Below, piece after piece: positions 13,049 through 19,841 of a DNA stretch of 20,952 bases; the first letter of the stretch is position 1; each line of letters starts with the position of its first letter. Where the stretch lies: positions 1-20,952 of IMG/VR virus record IMGVR_UViG_3300044491_002013. One strand, given 5' to 3'. Source of the stretch: a virus. Below the pieces are notes generated by a model. It was not told where the DNA came from, did not search any database, and saw only the letters and a list, made by a program, of their open reading frames with translations. Made by a program: the position numbers and the translations under genes.

Positions 13049-13279
13049 ATGAGTGCTTTAGAAGAATTTGCTAAAGACGAAAAAAGCCAATCTAACAGGG
13101 TTGCGTGGAGAGAAAAAACACCAGATAACGAAAAACTCTGGGAAGAAGCTGTAGACGGTATAGCTAAAGGTTATTCCGTTAGTACAGTTGCAAGATGGTT
13201 AATAAAGGAAAAAAGTTGTCCTTTATCTATACATACTCTCCGTCATCAACTAAAGGAATCGCTAGATGAGCGGTCTTGA
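13049..13279 (+). CDS. Small HTH-like DNA-binding protein
   Basis: 76 residues. After a charged N-terminus ('MSALEEFAKDEKSQSNRVAW') comes 'EEAVDGIAKGYSVSTVARWL' and 'CPLSIHTLRHQLKE'. This resembles a helix-turn-helix of the type used by small terminase subunits and recombination-directed regulators: 'G.S..T..RWL' as the first helices and 'S..TL...L' as the recognition part. It overlaps the metallophosphoesterase gene by 14 bases, so the two are probably made together. Similar HTH-plus-phosphoesterase pairs occur in phages as far as I recall, but the joint function is not established. DNA binding is inferred, not seen. Confidence 0.6.
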   Translation: MSALEEFAKDEKSQSNRVAWREKTPDNEKLWEEAVDGIAKGYSVSTVARWLIKEKSCPLSIHTLRHQLKESLDERS

Positions 13280-14483
13280 TGAATACGCCAAGGCAGTAAG
13301 AAGCGTTCAAAACGCTAAAGCTGATAAAAAAGAACACCCGAAAGGTTGGGAACCGGGAGTTGTTCTTAACGGAGGTAAAAGTTATGTAGCCTCTGGTCCT
13401 GTTAAATCTGAAAAAGAAGCAAGAAAAAAATGGGACAACTATATAGAATTGCTTGGCTTTAATGCTGATGAATTTGAAATTATAGAACCTGTTCATGTTA
13501 GAACTTGGGACATGCAAACACCCGAGGGTGTTCAAAGAATGTTCTACTATAAAGCAGATGTTCGTTCTAAAAAACATTTAGAAAATGATTTTGATTTTGA
13601 TGCCTTAGTAAAAGAAATTAAGAAAGTTAAAAAACCAACTCGTAAACTTAAAACAAAAGAAAACGGAAGTATGGTTGTTTGCTTATCTGACTGGCAAATG
13701 GGAAAACGCGATGGAGATGGAACAGAAGGAATTGTTAAAAGAATAACTCAAATGATACCAGATGTTTTAGACAGAGTAAAAGAACTTCGTAAAGCAGGTA
13801 ATCCTATAAACAAACTTTATGTGTTTGGATTAGGTGACCTTGTTGAAGGGTGTGGAGACCATTACGCCATGCAAAATTTTTCAGTCGAGCTCGACCAACG
13901 CCGTCAAGAAATGGTAGCTAGAAGACTTTTAGTGAAAGCATTAAAAGAATGGGCACCAGAATTTGAAAAGGTAGTTGTAGTATGTGTTCCTGGAAATCAT
14001 GGGGAAAACAGAAAGAATGGTAAAGCGTTTACTAATTGGGGAGATAATATGGATGTTTCTATATTTGACCACGCTCAAGAAATACTTGCGGAAAACAAAG
14101 CATTTAATCATGTATCTTTTGTTATTCCGGATAACGAACTATATCTAACATTAGATATAGACGGAGTTATTTTAGGAGCAGCCCATGGCCACCAATTTCG
14201 TACCGGTGGGAAGTATTCACATCAGAAAGCTGTATCGTGGTTATCTGGACAAGCATTTGGTAAAACAGATGCAGGTGATGTAGACATTTTACTATCTGGT
14301 CATTACCATCATTTATTTGTAATAAACGAGGGACAGCGTACTCTAATGCAAGCACCATCTGTTGATGGTGGTTCAGAGTGGTTTGAATCTTTAAGCGGTA
14401 AAAATTCGTTCTCTGGAACGCTTACTTTTACTGTAAAGAATCATAAAAATAAACTTCCTTGGGATAACATGCAAGTTCTATAA
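13266..14483 (+). CDS. Calcineurin-like metallophosphoesterase
   Basis: 405 residues. An N-terminal ~130-residue domain ('MSGLDEYAKAVRSVQNAKAD', then basic KVKKPTRKLKTKE) has no recognised motif. The catalytic part carries the metallophosphoesterase blocks in order: 'VVCLSDWQMGKRDGDG' (D142, Q144), 'FGLGDLVEGCGDH' (D191), 'VPGNHGENRK' (N244, H245), 'GAAHGHQF' (H307) and 'LLSGHYHHLF' (H346, H348). In place of the usual D-x-H of block I it has D-W-Q, so one metal ligand may be Gln or missing. The family hydrolyses phosphodiesters or phosphomonoesters with two metal ions. In phages such enzymes may act on DNA, RNA or nucleotides, and the substrate cannot be read here. It overlaps the HTH gene upstream and the next gene as TAATG. 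Confidence 0.9.
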   Translation: MSGLDEYAKAVRSVQNAKADKKEHPKGWEPGVVLNGGKSYVASGPVKSEKEARKKWDNYIELLGFNADEFEIIEPVHVRTWDMQTPEGVQRMFYYKADVRSKKHLENDFDFDALVKEIKKVKKPTRKLKTKENGSMVVCLSDWQMGKRDGDGTEGIVKRITQMIPDVLDRVKELRKAGNPINKLYVFGLGDLVEGCGDHYAMQNFSVELDQRRQEMVARRLLVKALKEWAPEFEKVVVVCVPGNHGENRKNGKAFTNWGDNMDVSIFDHAQEILAENKAFNHVSFVIPDNELYLTLDIDGVILGAAHGHQFRTGGKYSHQKAVSWLSGQAFGKTDAGDVDILLSGHYHHLFVINEGQRTLMQAPSVDGGSEWFESLSGKNSFSGTLTFTVKNHKNKLPWDNMQVL

Positions 14484-14683
14484 TGGATGGGGCAGAATTG
14501 TTTAAATCTATAAATAAACTTAAAAAAGATTTAGAAGAGTTTGTTCGTGGAACAGAAATAAAATTTATTAAAAAATCAGAACAGTATAAAAAAGACATAC
14601 AAGAAGTGTCTGACAAAGCTTCCAGATTGGAAAAACTTGTTCTACTGTTAGCTGTGATACAATTAGTAAATATAATTATATAG
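14483..14683 (+). CDS. Coiled-coil protein with C-terminal membrane segment
   Basis: 66 residues. A Lys/Glu-rich helical part ('LFKSINKLKKDLEEFVRGTE', 'YKKDIQEVSDKASRLEK') is followed by one C-terminal hydrophobic helix ('LVLLLAVIQLVNIII'), so it is probably tail-anchored with the coiled coil in the cytoplasm. This is the layout of XhlA-like lysis accessory proteins and some antiholins. The position immediately upstream of the endolysin supports a lysis role, which remains inferred. Its start overlaps the phosphoesterase stop, its TAG stop sits in the TAGGAG site of the endolysin, and the endolysin promoter candidate lies within its last codons. Confidence 0.65.
   Translation: MDGAELFKSINKLKKDLEEFVRGTEIKFIKKSEQYKKDIQEVSDKASRLEKLVLLLAVIQLVNIII
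14655..14663 (+). promoter_or_regulatory. Putative extended -10 promoter for the endolysin
   Basis: TGATACAAT is identical to the core at 12547-12555, and the two sites share the longer TGTGATACAAT. It lies inside the end of the upstream coding sequence, 27 bases before the endolysin ATG, which has AGGAG at 14682-14686. A separate promoter would let lysis genes be expressed independently of the upstream genes. Confidence 0.5.
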
Positions 14684-14690
14684 GAGACAA

Positions 14691-15530
14691 ATGTCTTATT
14701 TAGTAGAAAATGAGAACCCTAATGCTAAGTTACGCAGTAACGGTAAGAGAGGGCAATACTATCCTACACGCTCAAAAGAAATTCAAGGAATCGTGGTGCA
14801 CACTGCTGAAGGTGGAAAAAAAGCAATAAACATTGCGAAGTACTTGTCAACTACTGACAGAACAGCTTCTGCACATGTAGTAATTGATGACCAAGAGATA
14901 GTAGAATTAGTCCCAGATGACTTTACAGCGTTTCATTGTAGAGGTTCAAATAGCAAATCTCTAGGATTAGAGATTGCCTACTTTGCTGGTAAATGGGGCG
15001 AAGAGCCTGTTTATGAAGAAGCAGTTATCGCCCTATCAGCTAGTTGGTGTGCAGAAAAAGCAAAACTCTATGATATTCCTATGGAAAGAGTAACTATAGA
15101 TGAGTGGAATGCAGGAAAAAAAGGTTTTATATCACATGCAGAGTGTGACCCTGGAAGAAGAACTGACCCAGGTGCAAATTTTGACTGGGATAAGTTCTTT
15201 GCTTACATGCAAGGTATGATTGACTATGTTGAAAATTATGATGATGTCGATACCAAAGTTGTAGAACAAAAAGAAGATAGTAAAACAAAAATTTATGATT
15301 TCTCTGTAGTGCCTAAATGGCCGGGTAGATTGTTTAAGCGCAATGCACCTTTAATTAGAGGAAAAGATGTGTCTGACTGGCAAAAAGCTGTTGGACTCAG
15401 TGGAGATGGTATTTATGGAGGAAAGTCAGAACAGAGATGTATTGCTTTCCAAAAAGAACATGGATTAAAAGCTGACGGTATTGTTGGTAAAATTACATGG
15501 GATACTAGTTTCGCGTATCAACAAAGTTAG
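14691..15530 (+). CDS. Endolysin: N-acetylmuramoyl-L-alanine amidase with peptidoglycan-binding domain
   Basis: 279 residues. The catalytic Amidase_2/PGRP-type domain spans about 28-178. It contains 'GIVVHTAEGG' (zinc ligand H37), 'SAHVVID', 'AFHCRGSNSKSLGLEIAYFA' and 'ISHAECDPGRRTDPG' (H149, D159 in the position of the third zinc ligand). It cuts the bond between N-acetylmuramic acid and L-alanine in peptidoglycan. A charged linker (about 180-202) leads to a C-terminal PG_binding_1-like repeat: 'VSDWQKAVGLSGDGIYGGKS' and 'FQKEHGLKADGIVGKITW'. No signal peptide is present, so release would depend on a holin. It is followed directly by the r1t-like holin gene. The start is backed by AGGAG with a four-base spacer. 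Confidence 0.93.
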   Translation: MSYLVENENPNAKLRSNGKRGQYYPTRSKEIQGIVVHTAEGGKKAINIAKYLSTTDRTASAHVVIDDQEIVELVPDDFTAFHCRGSNSKSLGLEIAYFAGKWGEEPVYEEAVIALSASWCAEKAKLYDIPMERVTIDEWNAGKKGFISHAECDPGRRTDPGANFDWDKFFAYMQGMIDYVENYDDVDTKVVEQKEDSKTKIYDFSVVPKWPGRLFKRNAPLIRGKDVSDWQKAVGLSGDGIYGGKSEQRCIAFQKEHGLKADGIVGKITWDTSFAYQQS

Positions 15531-15538
15531 GAGATATT

Positions 15539-15778
15539 TTGGCAAAAGCTAAAAAGAAACCAATTAAAAATAGTTACTGGAAAGATGTAGCTATAAGAGC
15601 TATAAGAACTGCTGTGCAAGTGTTTGCAGGCGTACTTATGGCAAATCAAGCAGGAATGTTTGAAGCAGATGTTTTGATGGCTGGCTTAATAGCCGGAGCA
15701 TCAGCCCTTGTTGCTGTTATCCAGAACGCACTGGAAGACGCACCATTTGACTTTATGTCAAAGATACCAAAGGGTTAA
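15539..15778 (+). CDS. r1t-like holin
   Basis: 79 residues beginning at TTG 15539, preceded by TAGGAG with a proper spacer. No in-frame ATG would give a better start. A Lys-rich N-terminus (MAKAKKKPIKNSYWKD) is followed by 'AIRAIRTAVQVFAGVLMANQ' and 'LMAGLIAGASALVAVIQNAL', two predicted membrane segments separated by 'AGMFEADV', and a short polar end. Length and layout match the r1t-type phage holin family, which forms membrane lesions that let the endolysin reach the wall. Immediate position after the amidase supports this. Its stop is followed directly by a structured, unusually GC-rich intergenic sequence. Confidence 0.85.
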   Translation: MAKAKKKPIKNSYWKDVAIRAIRTAVQVFAGVLMANQAGMFEADVLMAGLIAGASALVAVIQNALEDAPFDFMSKIPKG

Positions 15779-15780
15779 GT

Positions 15781-15852
15781 TCTCAGCGATGAGAGCACTC
15801 GAAAGAGTGCAGGTGTGCGTGGACTTCGGGGCGGTATAACCGCTCCGTTGTC
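15781..15852 (+). ncRNA. Candidate structured RNA with two GNRA-capped hairpins
   Basis: Three hairpins follow one another on the + strand. (1) TCTCA/TGAGA (15781-15785 with 15790-15794) is capped by GCGA. (2) GCACTC/GAGTGC (15795-15800 with 15805-15810) is capped by GAAA and directly abuts the first. (3) GAC, a TT/TT internal loop, and CGGGGCGG pair with CCGCTCCG and GTC (15822-15834 with 15840-15852), loop TATAA, with one G-T pair. Two consecutive GNRA tetraloops on perfect stems are unlikely by chance, and the stretch is far richer in G and C than its surroundings. I cannot match it to tRNA, tmRNA, hammerhead or any riboswitch I know. It could be part of a 3' UTR, a processing or stability element, an unusual terminator or a regulatory RNA. 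Confidence 0.55.
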
Positions 15853-15874
15853 GTTTATAGCCTAAAATAATTAT

Positions 15875-15970
15875 ATGAATAGAATTAAAACAATGCCTAA
15901 GCAAATTTACCCTCATCTTAATAGGAAGCAAAGAAGAGCTTTAGCTTCAGTGACAGGTAAGAGTAAGTAA
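15875..15970 (+). CDS. Small basic protein (31 aa) coupled to the nuclease
   Basis: 31 residues starting 'MNRIKTMPKQIYPHLNRKQR' and ending 'SVTGKSK', strongly basic. 'LNRKQRRALAS' resembles the 'N(R)(A/K)QRRA' motif of short basic proteins I associate with actinobacteriophages. The stop overlaps the nuclease start as TAATG, the same coupling used by confirmed genes here, which is the best argument that it is translated. A TAAAAT box at 15863-15868 lies six bases upstream of the ATG, so a leaderless start is conceivable, but there is no TGn extension. It could bind nucleic acid. Confidence 0.5.
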   Translation: MNRIKTMPKQIYPHLNRKQRRALASVTGKSK

Positions 15971-16314
15971 TGTTTTATTACAAAGTAGAAATTTTAAGAG
16001 TAGTAGATGGAGATACAGTAGATGTTAGAATTGATTTGGGTTTTAATGTGTGGCATAAATGTCGTGTACGACTCATGGGCATTAATGCTCCGGAATCACG
16101 AACAAGAGATTTGGAAGAGAAAGCAAGAGGGTTGGCTGCAAAAAGTTTTTTAATAGATGTATTAGAAACAGCTCAATCAGATGTAGAACTACAATCACAC
16201 GGAACAGGAAAGTACGGAAGAGTACTTGGAGAGTTTTTTATTAACGGTGTGAACATTAATCAACTTATGGTCAAAGAAGGCCACGCTGTCGAGTATGACG
16301 GCGGTACTCGTTAA
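15970..16314 (+). CDS. Staphylococcal-nuclease-like (thermonuclease) protein
   Basis: 114 residues, a single SNase/TNase domain with no signal peptide. 'RVVDGDTVDV' (D13, D15) and 'VRLMGINAPESRT' give R34 and E42, and 'GTGKYGRVLGEF' gives R84; together they match the catalytic Arg-Glu-Arg set of the family. The third calcium ligand position is Asn (N39), a common variant. The family cuts DNA and RNA in a calcium-dependent way. Domain length is slightly short at the C-terminus but complete ('LMVKEGHAVEYDGG'). In a phage, host DNA degradation or RNA turnover is possible; the role is not shown. Translation is coupled to the 31-residue upstream gene (TAATG). Confidence 0.9.
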   Translation: MFYYKVEILRVVDGDTVDVRIDLGFNVWHKCRVRLMGINAPESRTRDLEEKARGLAAKSFLIDVLETAQSDVELQSHGTGKYGRVLGEFFINGVNINQLMVKEGHAVEYDGGTR

Positions 16315-16355
16315 CAAAGATTTAACATTTAAAAACCAATAAATAATTTCTTTTG

Positions 16356-16364
16356 TGTTATATT
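16356..16364 (+). promoter_or_regulatory. Putative extended -10 promoter, near-leaderless
   Basis: TGTTATATT has a five-of-six -10 box with the TGn extension. Nine bases separate it from the ATG at 16374, leaving at most a two-to-three-base leader, and there is no Shine-Dalgarno sequence (ATCTCTT precedes the ATG). Confidence 0.5.
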
Positions 16365-16373
16365 TAATCTCTT

Positions 16374-16547
16374 ATGTACGATTTACAAAGTTACTTAGGA
16401 AAGATGTCTGCTGGTATGGTTAGTAATAAAAAACTAAATCAAGCTAAGTACGGAAAACCTAAAAAGAAAAAAAGAATACCTTCACAAGCAAACTTTCATC
16501 AGCAGTATCACATTGGCTGGGAAATTACAGAAGACGATTTGCCTTAA
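16374..16547 (+). CDS. Hypothetical small basic protein (57 aa)
   Basis: 57 residues, 'MYDLQSYLGKMSAGMVSNKK' followed by a Lys-rich centre ('KYGKPKKKKRIP') and 'FHQQYHIGWEITEDDLP'. It has no membrane segment and I recognise no family. The frame ends at TAA 16545-16547, just before the next promoter-like sequence. Support comes from the extended -10 motif placed immediately upstream and from its filling the space between the nuclease and the large secreted protein. The basic stretch suggests nucleic-acid contact, which is a guess. Confidence 0.55.
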   Translation: MYDLQSYLGKMSAGMVSNKKLNQAKYGKPKKKKRIPSQANFHQQYHIGWEITEDDLP

Positions 16548-16554
16548 TATTATA

Positions 16555-16563
16555 TGATATAAT
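16555..16563 (+). promoter_or_regulatory. Perfect extended -10 promoter before the secreted protein
   Basis: TGATATAAT is identical to 12127-12135. Fifteen bases lie between it and the GTG at 16579, predicting a leader of about nine bases. No good -35 element is visible. Confidence 0.6.
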
Positions 16564-16578
16564 ACACTCTACGCAGGA

Positions 16579-19368
16579 GTGAATATCAGTAAAATACAAA
16601 CATTTCTTAGATTATTAGTTGTAGGTTTACTTATATATCCATTACCTATTGCTATGGCTAATCATGTTGCTACACAAGCACCTTATGATACTAATGCTAG
16701 TAATGATGGTAACGCAGGGACATTTACTATTGGTATATTAGGTTCTGATGGATTTGAAGATAGTCCACCAGAAAGCTATACAATCTTTTTTAGTACAAGT
16801 AGTGGTATAACAGAAACAAATAGTTTTTGTGTGACTACTTCTTTTGGACATCAAGATAATACTTGGCAGTATCACACCTTTAGTCTTGATAATTTAAAGT
16901 ATTACTTTAATGACCCAGCAGGTAGAAATATTTATTATAGAGTTAGAGCAAATAACATAACTGATTACAGCTTTTCTGAACTTTCTACTGAAAAGGCTTG
17001 GAATCTTTATGCAGGTCCTCCTTATGATTACAACCAAACAGATTGGTCTGCACCTACAGGAACAGACGCTTGTGATGACCCTAAGATACTTGATGGTATA
17101 GGTGCTCCTACTAACTTAACTACTTCAGCTAACTTACATACTGGAGCAATAACTATAGATTGGTACGCACCAGCTAATATATACGAGTATTCTCCAGAAC
17201 GATATGCAATAGGTTTCGACAAAAAAGACCCACCTATGTATGGTATAGCAACAGGAAATGTTGGAGACGAAAATGCTTTAAACACAGAATATACATTTAC
17301 TAAGTCATATTTACAAGCAGCTCTTGACGCACAAGTAGGAGATACTATATATTTTGAAATAAGGTCTGATAATGATACAAACGCTCAATACTCTACTTGG
17401 ACAACTCTTGCTAGTTATGTAATACAAGATGTAGCTAGTGGTGTTACAAACTTAACAATTTCAAATACTGAGTATCAAGGATTAGAACTTAGTTGGACAC
17501 AACCCAATACAGGTTGGGCAACTCAAACAAGTTATAAGATTGCTTATGGATTAGCACAGGAAAATGTTTCGTGGACTTACATTGCAGACATAGACCCTAC
17601 AGCTACTTCTTATACAATAAACAATGTTAATGCAGGAGATTATGTATTTAGTCTTTATGCTTGCACACAGAATGGTAGCTGGTGTCACGGTAATCAAGAT
17701 GGTCAAAAAGAAGTTACTGTAAACTCAACTACTTCAGTCACTATTCCCCCAGTTCTTGGACCTCCAATGAATCCGCAAGTTCTACAATTTTACAATGCTG
17801 GTGTAACTGTTGCTTGGAATGAAGCAAACACTGGTACTTTAACTGCTGAAAGTTATGAACTTTATTACAGGACTAGCAGTGAAAATGAATATGTTATTAC
17901 AGGAATTACAAATACAAATTATACTATACCTTATGCAGAAATTCCTAATGGAGACTGGACATTTTCAATCAGAGGTTATAGCTCTGACGACAATGTGTAT
18001 AGTGGTTTTTCTACTGAACCTACGGTAACTATATTTAATCAAAAAGCTAAAGACGACGCTGACGCTGCTGCCCAAGCAGCTTATGAGGCTGAGCAAGCTC
18101 GTATAGCTGAAGAAAATCGTATCGCTGAGGAAAATCGTATTGCCGCAGAGAAAGCTGAGGAAGCTCGTAAGGCTGAGGAGGCTCGTATAGCTCAAGAAAA
18201 AGCTGAAGAAGAGGCTCGTATTGAAGCAGAGCGTATTGCAGAAGAAGAGCGTTTAGCTGAAGAAGAGCGTCTTCGTTTAAAGGAAGAAGCTAGAATCAAA
18301 GCTGAGCTAGCAGAGTTAGCTCGTATCGAGGCTGAAGCTGAGGCTAAAATACAAAAGGAGTTAGAAGAGTCTATACTTAAAGATGTAGATACTGATAATT
18401 TATCTGACGATGAAAAAGAAGATTTGAAAGCATTAGTTGATACAATACAACAGTTACAAGAGACATTAGAGGTTATTGAATATGAAGAAGAAGTATTTGA
18501 GTTGGAAGAAATTGTTATTGTTGCTCCTAGTACCACGACTACTACTACAACAACGCTCCCAATTAAAGAAGATTTTGCTGATGAAGAAGCCGAACTTGAC
18601 GAAGTGGAGATTGACCCACTACCTAGTGAGGAAAGAGATTCAGAGGTACAACTCACAGAAGAAGAAGTAGAAATTCTTGTTGAGGAGACTGAAGAAGCTA
18701 TCGCTAAGGTTATTACTATTGAGATAGTAGAAGAAGAGCCTCTCGATACTGAGGGCTTAACAGAAGAGGAAGTATTTGAAGCAGAAGAAAAAGCTGACCA
18801 AGAGCTTACAGAAAAAGTCGAAGCAGCCGTTGCAGAATTACCTACAGAAGAAAAGGTTAAAGTTGTTCAAGCAGTTGCAGAAACTAAGATACAAAACTTA
18901 GGTTCAGCTGATAAAACTACACAAAAAGTAGTTCAAGCTGTTGTTAAAGAAGTAACTAAAGTTGAAACAGTTGCTACTTTATCTGAAGAACAAAAGACAG
19001 AAGTTGGTCAAGTATTAGGATTTACAGAAGAAGAAGCCTCTGAAGACCTTACTATTATTGCCGAACAAGCTTCTAAGGACAAAAATACAGCTCAAGCACT
19101 TGATGAGTTTGTTGAAAGGTCAATTGCTAGTTCTAAAATAGAAAACTTCACACTTGCTGATGTTGTGACAGAGGTACAAATAGAAGCATTTCTTGAAAAC
19201 CCTGTACAGGAGATTTTTAGTGTAAACTTAGAAGAGTTGGATATCAGTTCTATTGGACAAGACATGACCAGTGACCAAAGGGAAAAGGCACAGGAAGTAG
19301 TCGTCCCCGTAATCATTGCGTCTCAAATAATTGCACAAGCGGGTGCATTGATGACTAGGAGATTTTAA
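16579..19368 (+). CDS. Large secreted fibronectin-III-like, coiled-coil, membrane-anchored protein
   Basis: 929 residues. A signal peptide (MNISKIQTFLRLLVVGLLIY, cut near AMAN) is followed by about four fibronectin-III-like beta domains (about 38-140, 177-285, 292-382, 388-484). A Glu/Ala/Arg-rich coiled coil ('IAEENRIAEENRIAAEKAEE' type) runs over about 489-600. A poly-Thr-Leu-Pro linker lies near 651-661, then a very acidic helical region, and finally a hydrophobic segment with 'PVIIASQIIAQAG' and a terminal RRF that looks like a membrane anchor. The start is uncertain: GTG at 16579 keeps the full signal peptide but overlaps its own AGGAG, which points to a short-leader message. The protein would stand on the cell surface, so host-surface modification or superinfection exclusion are candidate roles. 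Poly-Thr-LP linkers are typical of secreted actinobacterial proteins, suggesting host origin. A virion role is less likely given the signal peptide. Confidence 0.7.
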   Translation: MNISKIQTFLRLLVVGLLIYPLPIAMANHVATQAPYDTNASNDGNAGTFTIGILGSDGFEDSPPESYTIFFSTSSGITETNSFCVTTSFGHQDNTWQYHTFSLDNLKYYFNDPAGRNIYYRVRANNITDYSFSELSTEKAWNLYAGPPYDYNQTDWSAPTGTDACDDPKILDGIGAPTNLTTSANLHTGAITIDWYAPANIYEYSPERYAIGFDKKDPPMYGIATGNVGDENALNTEYTFTKSYLQAALDAQVGDTIYFEIRSDNDTNAQYSTWTTLASYVIQDVASGVTNLTISNTEYQGLELSWTQPNTGWATQTSYKIAYGLAQENVSWTYIADIDPTATSYTINNVNAGDYVFSLYACTQNGSWCHGNQDGQKEVTVNSTTSVTIPPVLGPPMNPQVLQFYNAGVTVAWNEANTGTLTAESYELYYRTSSENEYVITGITNTNYTIPYAEIPNGDWTFSIRGYSSDDNVYSGFSTEPTVTIFNQKAKDDADAAAQAAYEAEQARIAEENRIAEENRIAAEKAEEARKAEEARIAQEKAEEEARIEAERIAEEERLAEEERLRLKEEARIKAELAELARIEAEAEAKIQKELEESILKDVDTDNLSDDEKEDLKALVDTIQQLQETLEVIEYEEEVFELEEIVIVAPSTTTTTTTTLPIKEDFADEEAELDEVEIDPLPSEERDSEVQLTEEEVEILVEETEEAIAKVITIEIVEEEPLDTEGLTEEEVFEAEEKADQELTEKVEAAVAELPTEEKVKVVQAVAETKIQNLGSADKTTQKVVQAVVKEVTKVETVATLSEEQKTEVGQVLGFTEEEASEDLTIIAEQASKDKNTAQALDEFVERSIASSKIENFTLADVVTEVQIEAFLENPVQEIFSVNLEELDISSIGQDMTSDQREKAQEVVVPVIIASQIIAQAGALMTRRF
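18050..18380 (+). repeat. Degenerate short repeats encoding a Glu/Ala/Arg coiled coil
   Basis: Units of about 18 bases encode variants of I-A-E-E-N-R and E-A-R-I-A. The clearest adjacent pair is 18103-18120 and 18121-18138, with two differences. The repeats stay in frame and build a long alpha-helical rod between the fibronectin-like domains and the poly-Thr linker. Confidence 0.7.
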
Positions 19369-19632
19369 ATGATTAAAAAATTAATAAAGTTTTTATATAA
19401 GGTATTAGGCATTCCTTTTGAATTAATAAAATATGTCATATCAGTAAAGAATCTTAAGTTTATGGGTAAATGGCTAATAGACGCTATTAAAGAATCTATT
19501 GCACAAATTTTTACCATTCTAGGTTTCTTTATCGCATGGTTTACACTTACAGGTTCTGCACAGGACATTGTAGGTATTGCAATACTTGTATCCGTAACAG
19601 TATGGTTACTTACTATATACATAAGAGACTAA
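19369..19632 (+). CDS. Small two-TM membrane protein
   Basis: 87 residues. An N-terminal, Lys-rich amphipathic part ('MIKKLIKFLYKVLGIPFELI') is followed by two predicted membrane helices, 'AQIFTILGFFIAWFTLTG' and 'DIVGIAILVSVTVWLLTIYI'. It begins directly after the stop of the large secreted protein, with AGGAG nine bases before the ATG, so the two are likely co-expressed, and it overlaps the next gene as TAATG. I do not recognise the family. It could be a partner of the secreted protein in the membrane or a holin-type lysis protein; position fits both. Confidence 0.7.
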   Translation: MIKKLIKFLYKVLGIPFELIKYVISVKNLKFMGKWLIDAIKESIAQIFTILGFFIAWFTLTGSAQDIVGIAILVSVTVWLLTIYIRD

Positions 19633-19841
19633 TGAAAGAAGCATTAATGAAAGAAAAGATAATACTTACCGTAACAATAGGTTTATTTGTATTGTTAGGT
19701 GTAATTGTTGTAGGAGATTTTTACATATCATTAAAAGAGAACAAATCGCCAGATAGTAGCGTAATAGAACTACTACAAATGTCTATAACAGGCGTAGTAG
19801 GTATTATTGCTGGATATGTTTCTGGAGAAAAGAAAAAGTAA
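19632..19841 (+). CDS. Small holin-like membrane protein
   Basis: 69 residues from the ATG at 19632, which overlaps the upstream stop (TAATG); the longer open frame starting at 19536 lies inside the previous gene and is not preferred. 'MKEALMKEKIILTVTIGLFV' begins a membrane helix that ends near 'VVGDFY'. A polar loop ('SLKENKSPDSS') leads to a second, weaker segment, 'LLQMSITGVVGIIAGYVSG', and the end is basic (EKKK). Size, two segments and the charged C-terminus resemble phage holins. It overlaps the next gene by one base. A function in a second lysis module is plausible but unproven. Confidence 0.6.
   Translation: MKEALMKEKIILTVTIGLFVLLGVIVVGDFYISLKENKSPDSSVIELLQMSITGVVGIIAGYVSGEKKK

Noticed and set aside
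15781-15852. Hammerhead ribozyme, tRNA or tmRNA
   Set aside because: GCGATGAGA and GAAA superficially recall the hammerhead core, but CTGATGA is absent and GAAA is a hairpin loop here. No T-arm, acceptor stem or tmRNA start sequence can be found.
18100-18380. CRISPR or other repeat-spacer array
   Set aside because: The repeats are short, degenerate, in frame and without spacers. They encode a coiled coil.
18192-18656. - strand open frame, 154 codons, Ser-rich
   Set aside because: It is the antisense of the Glu/Ala-rich coiled coil and poly-Thr linker of the secreted protein. Composition alone explains it.
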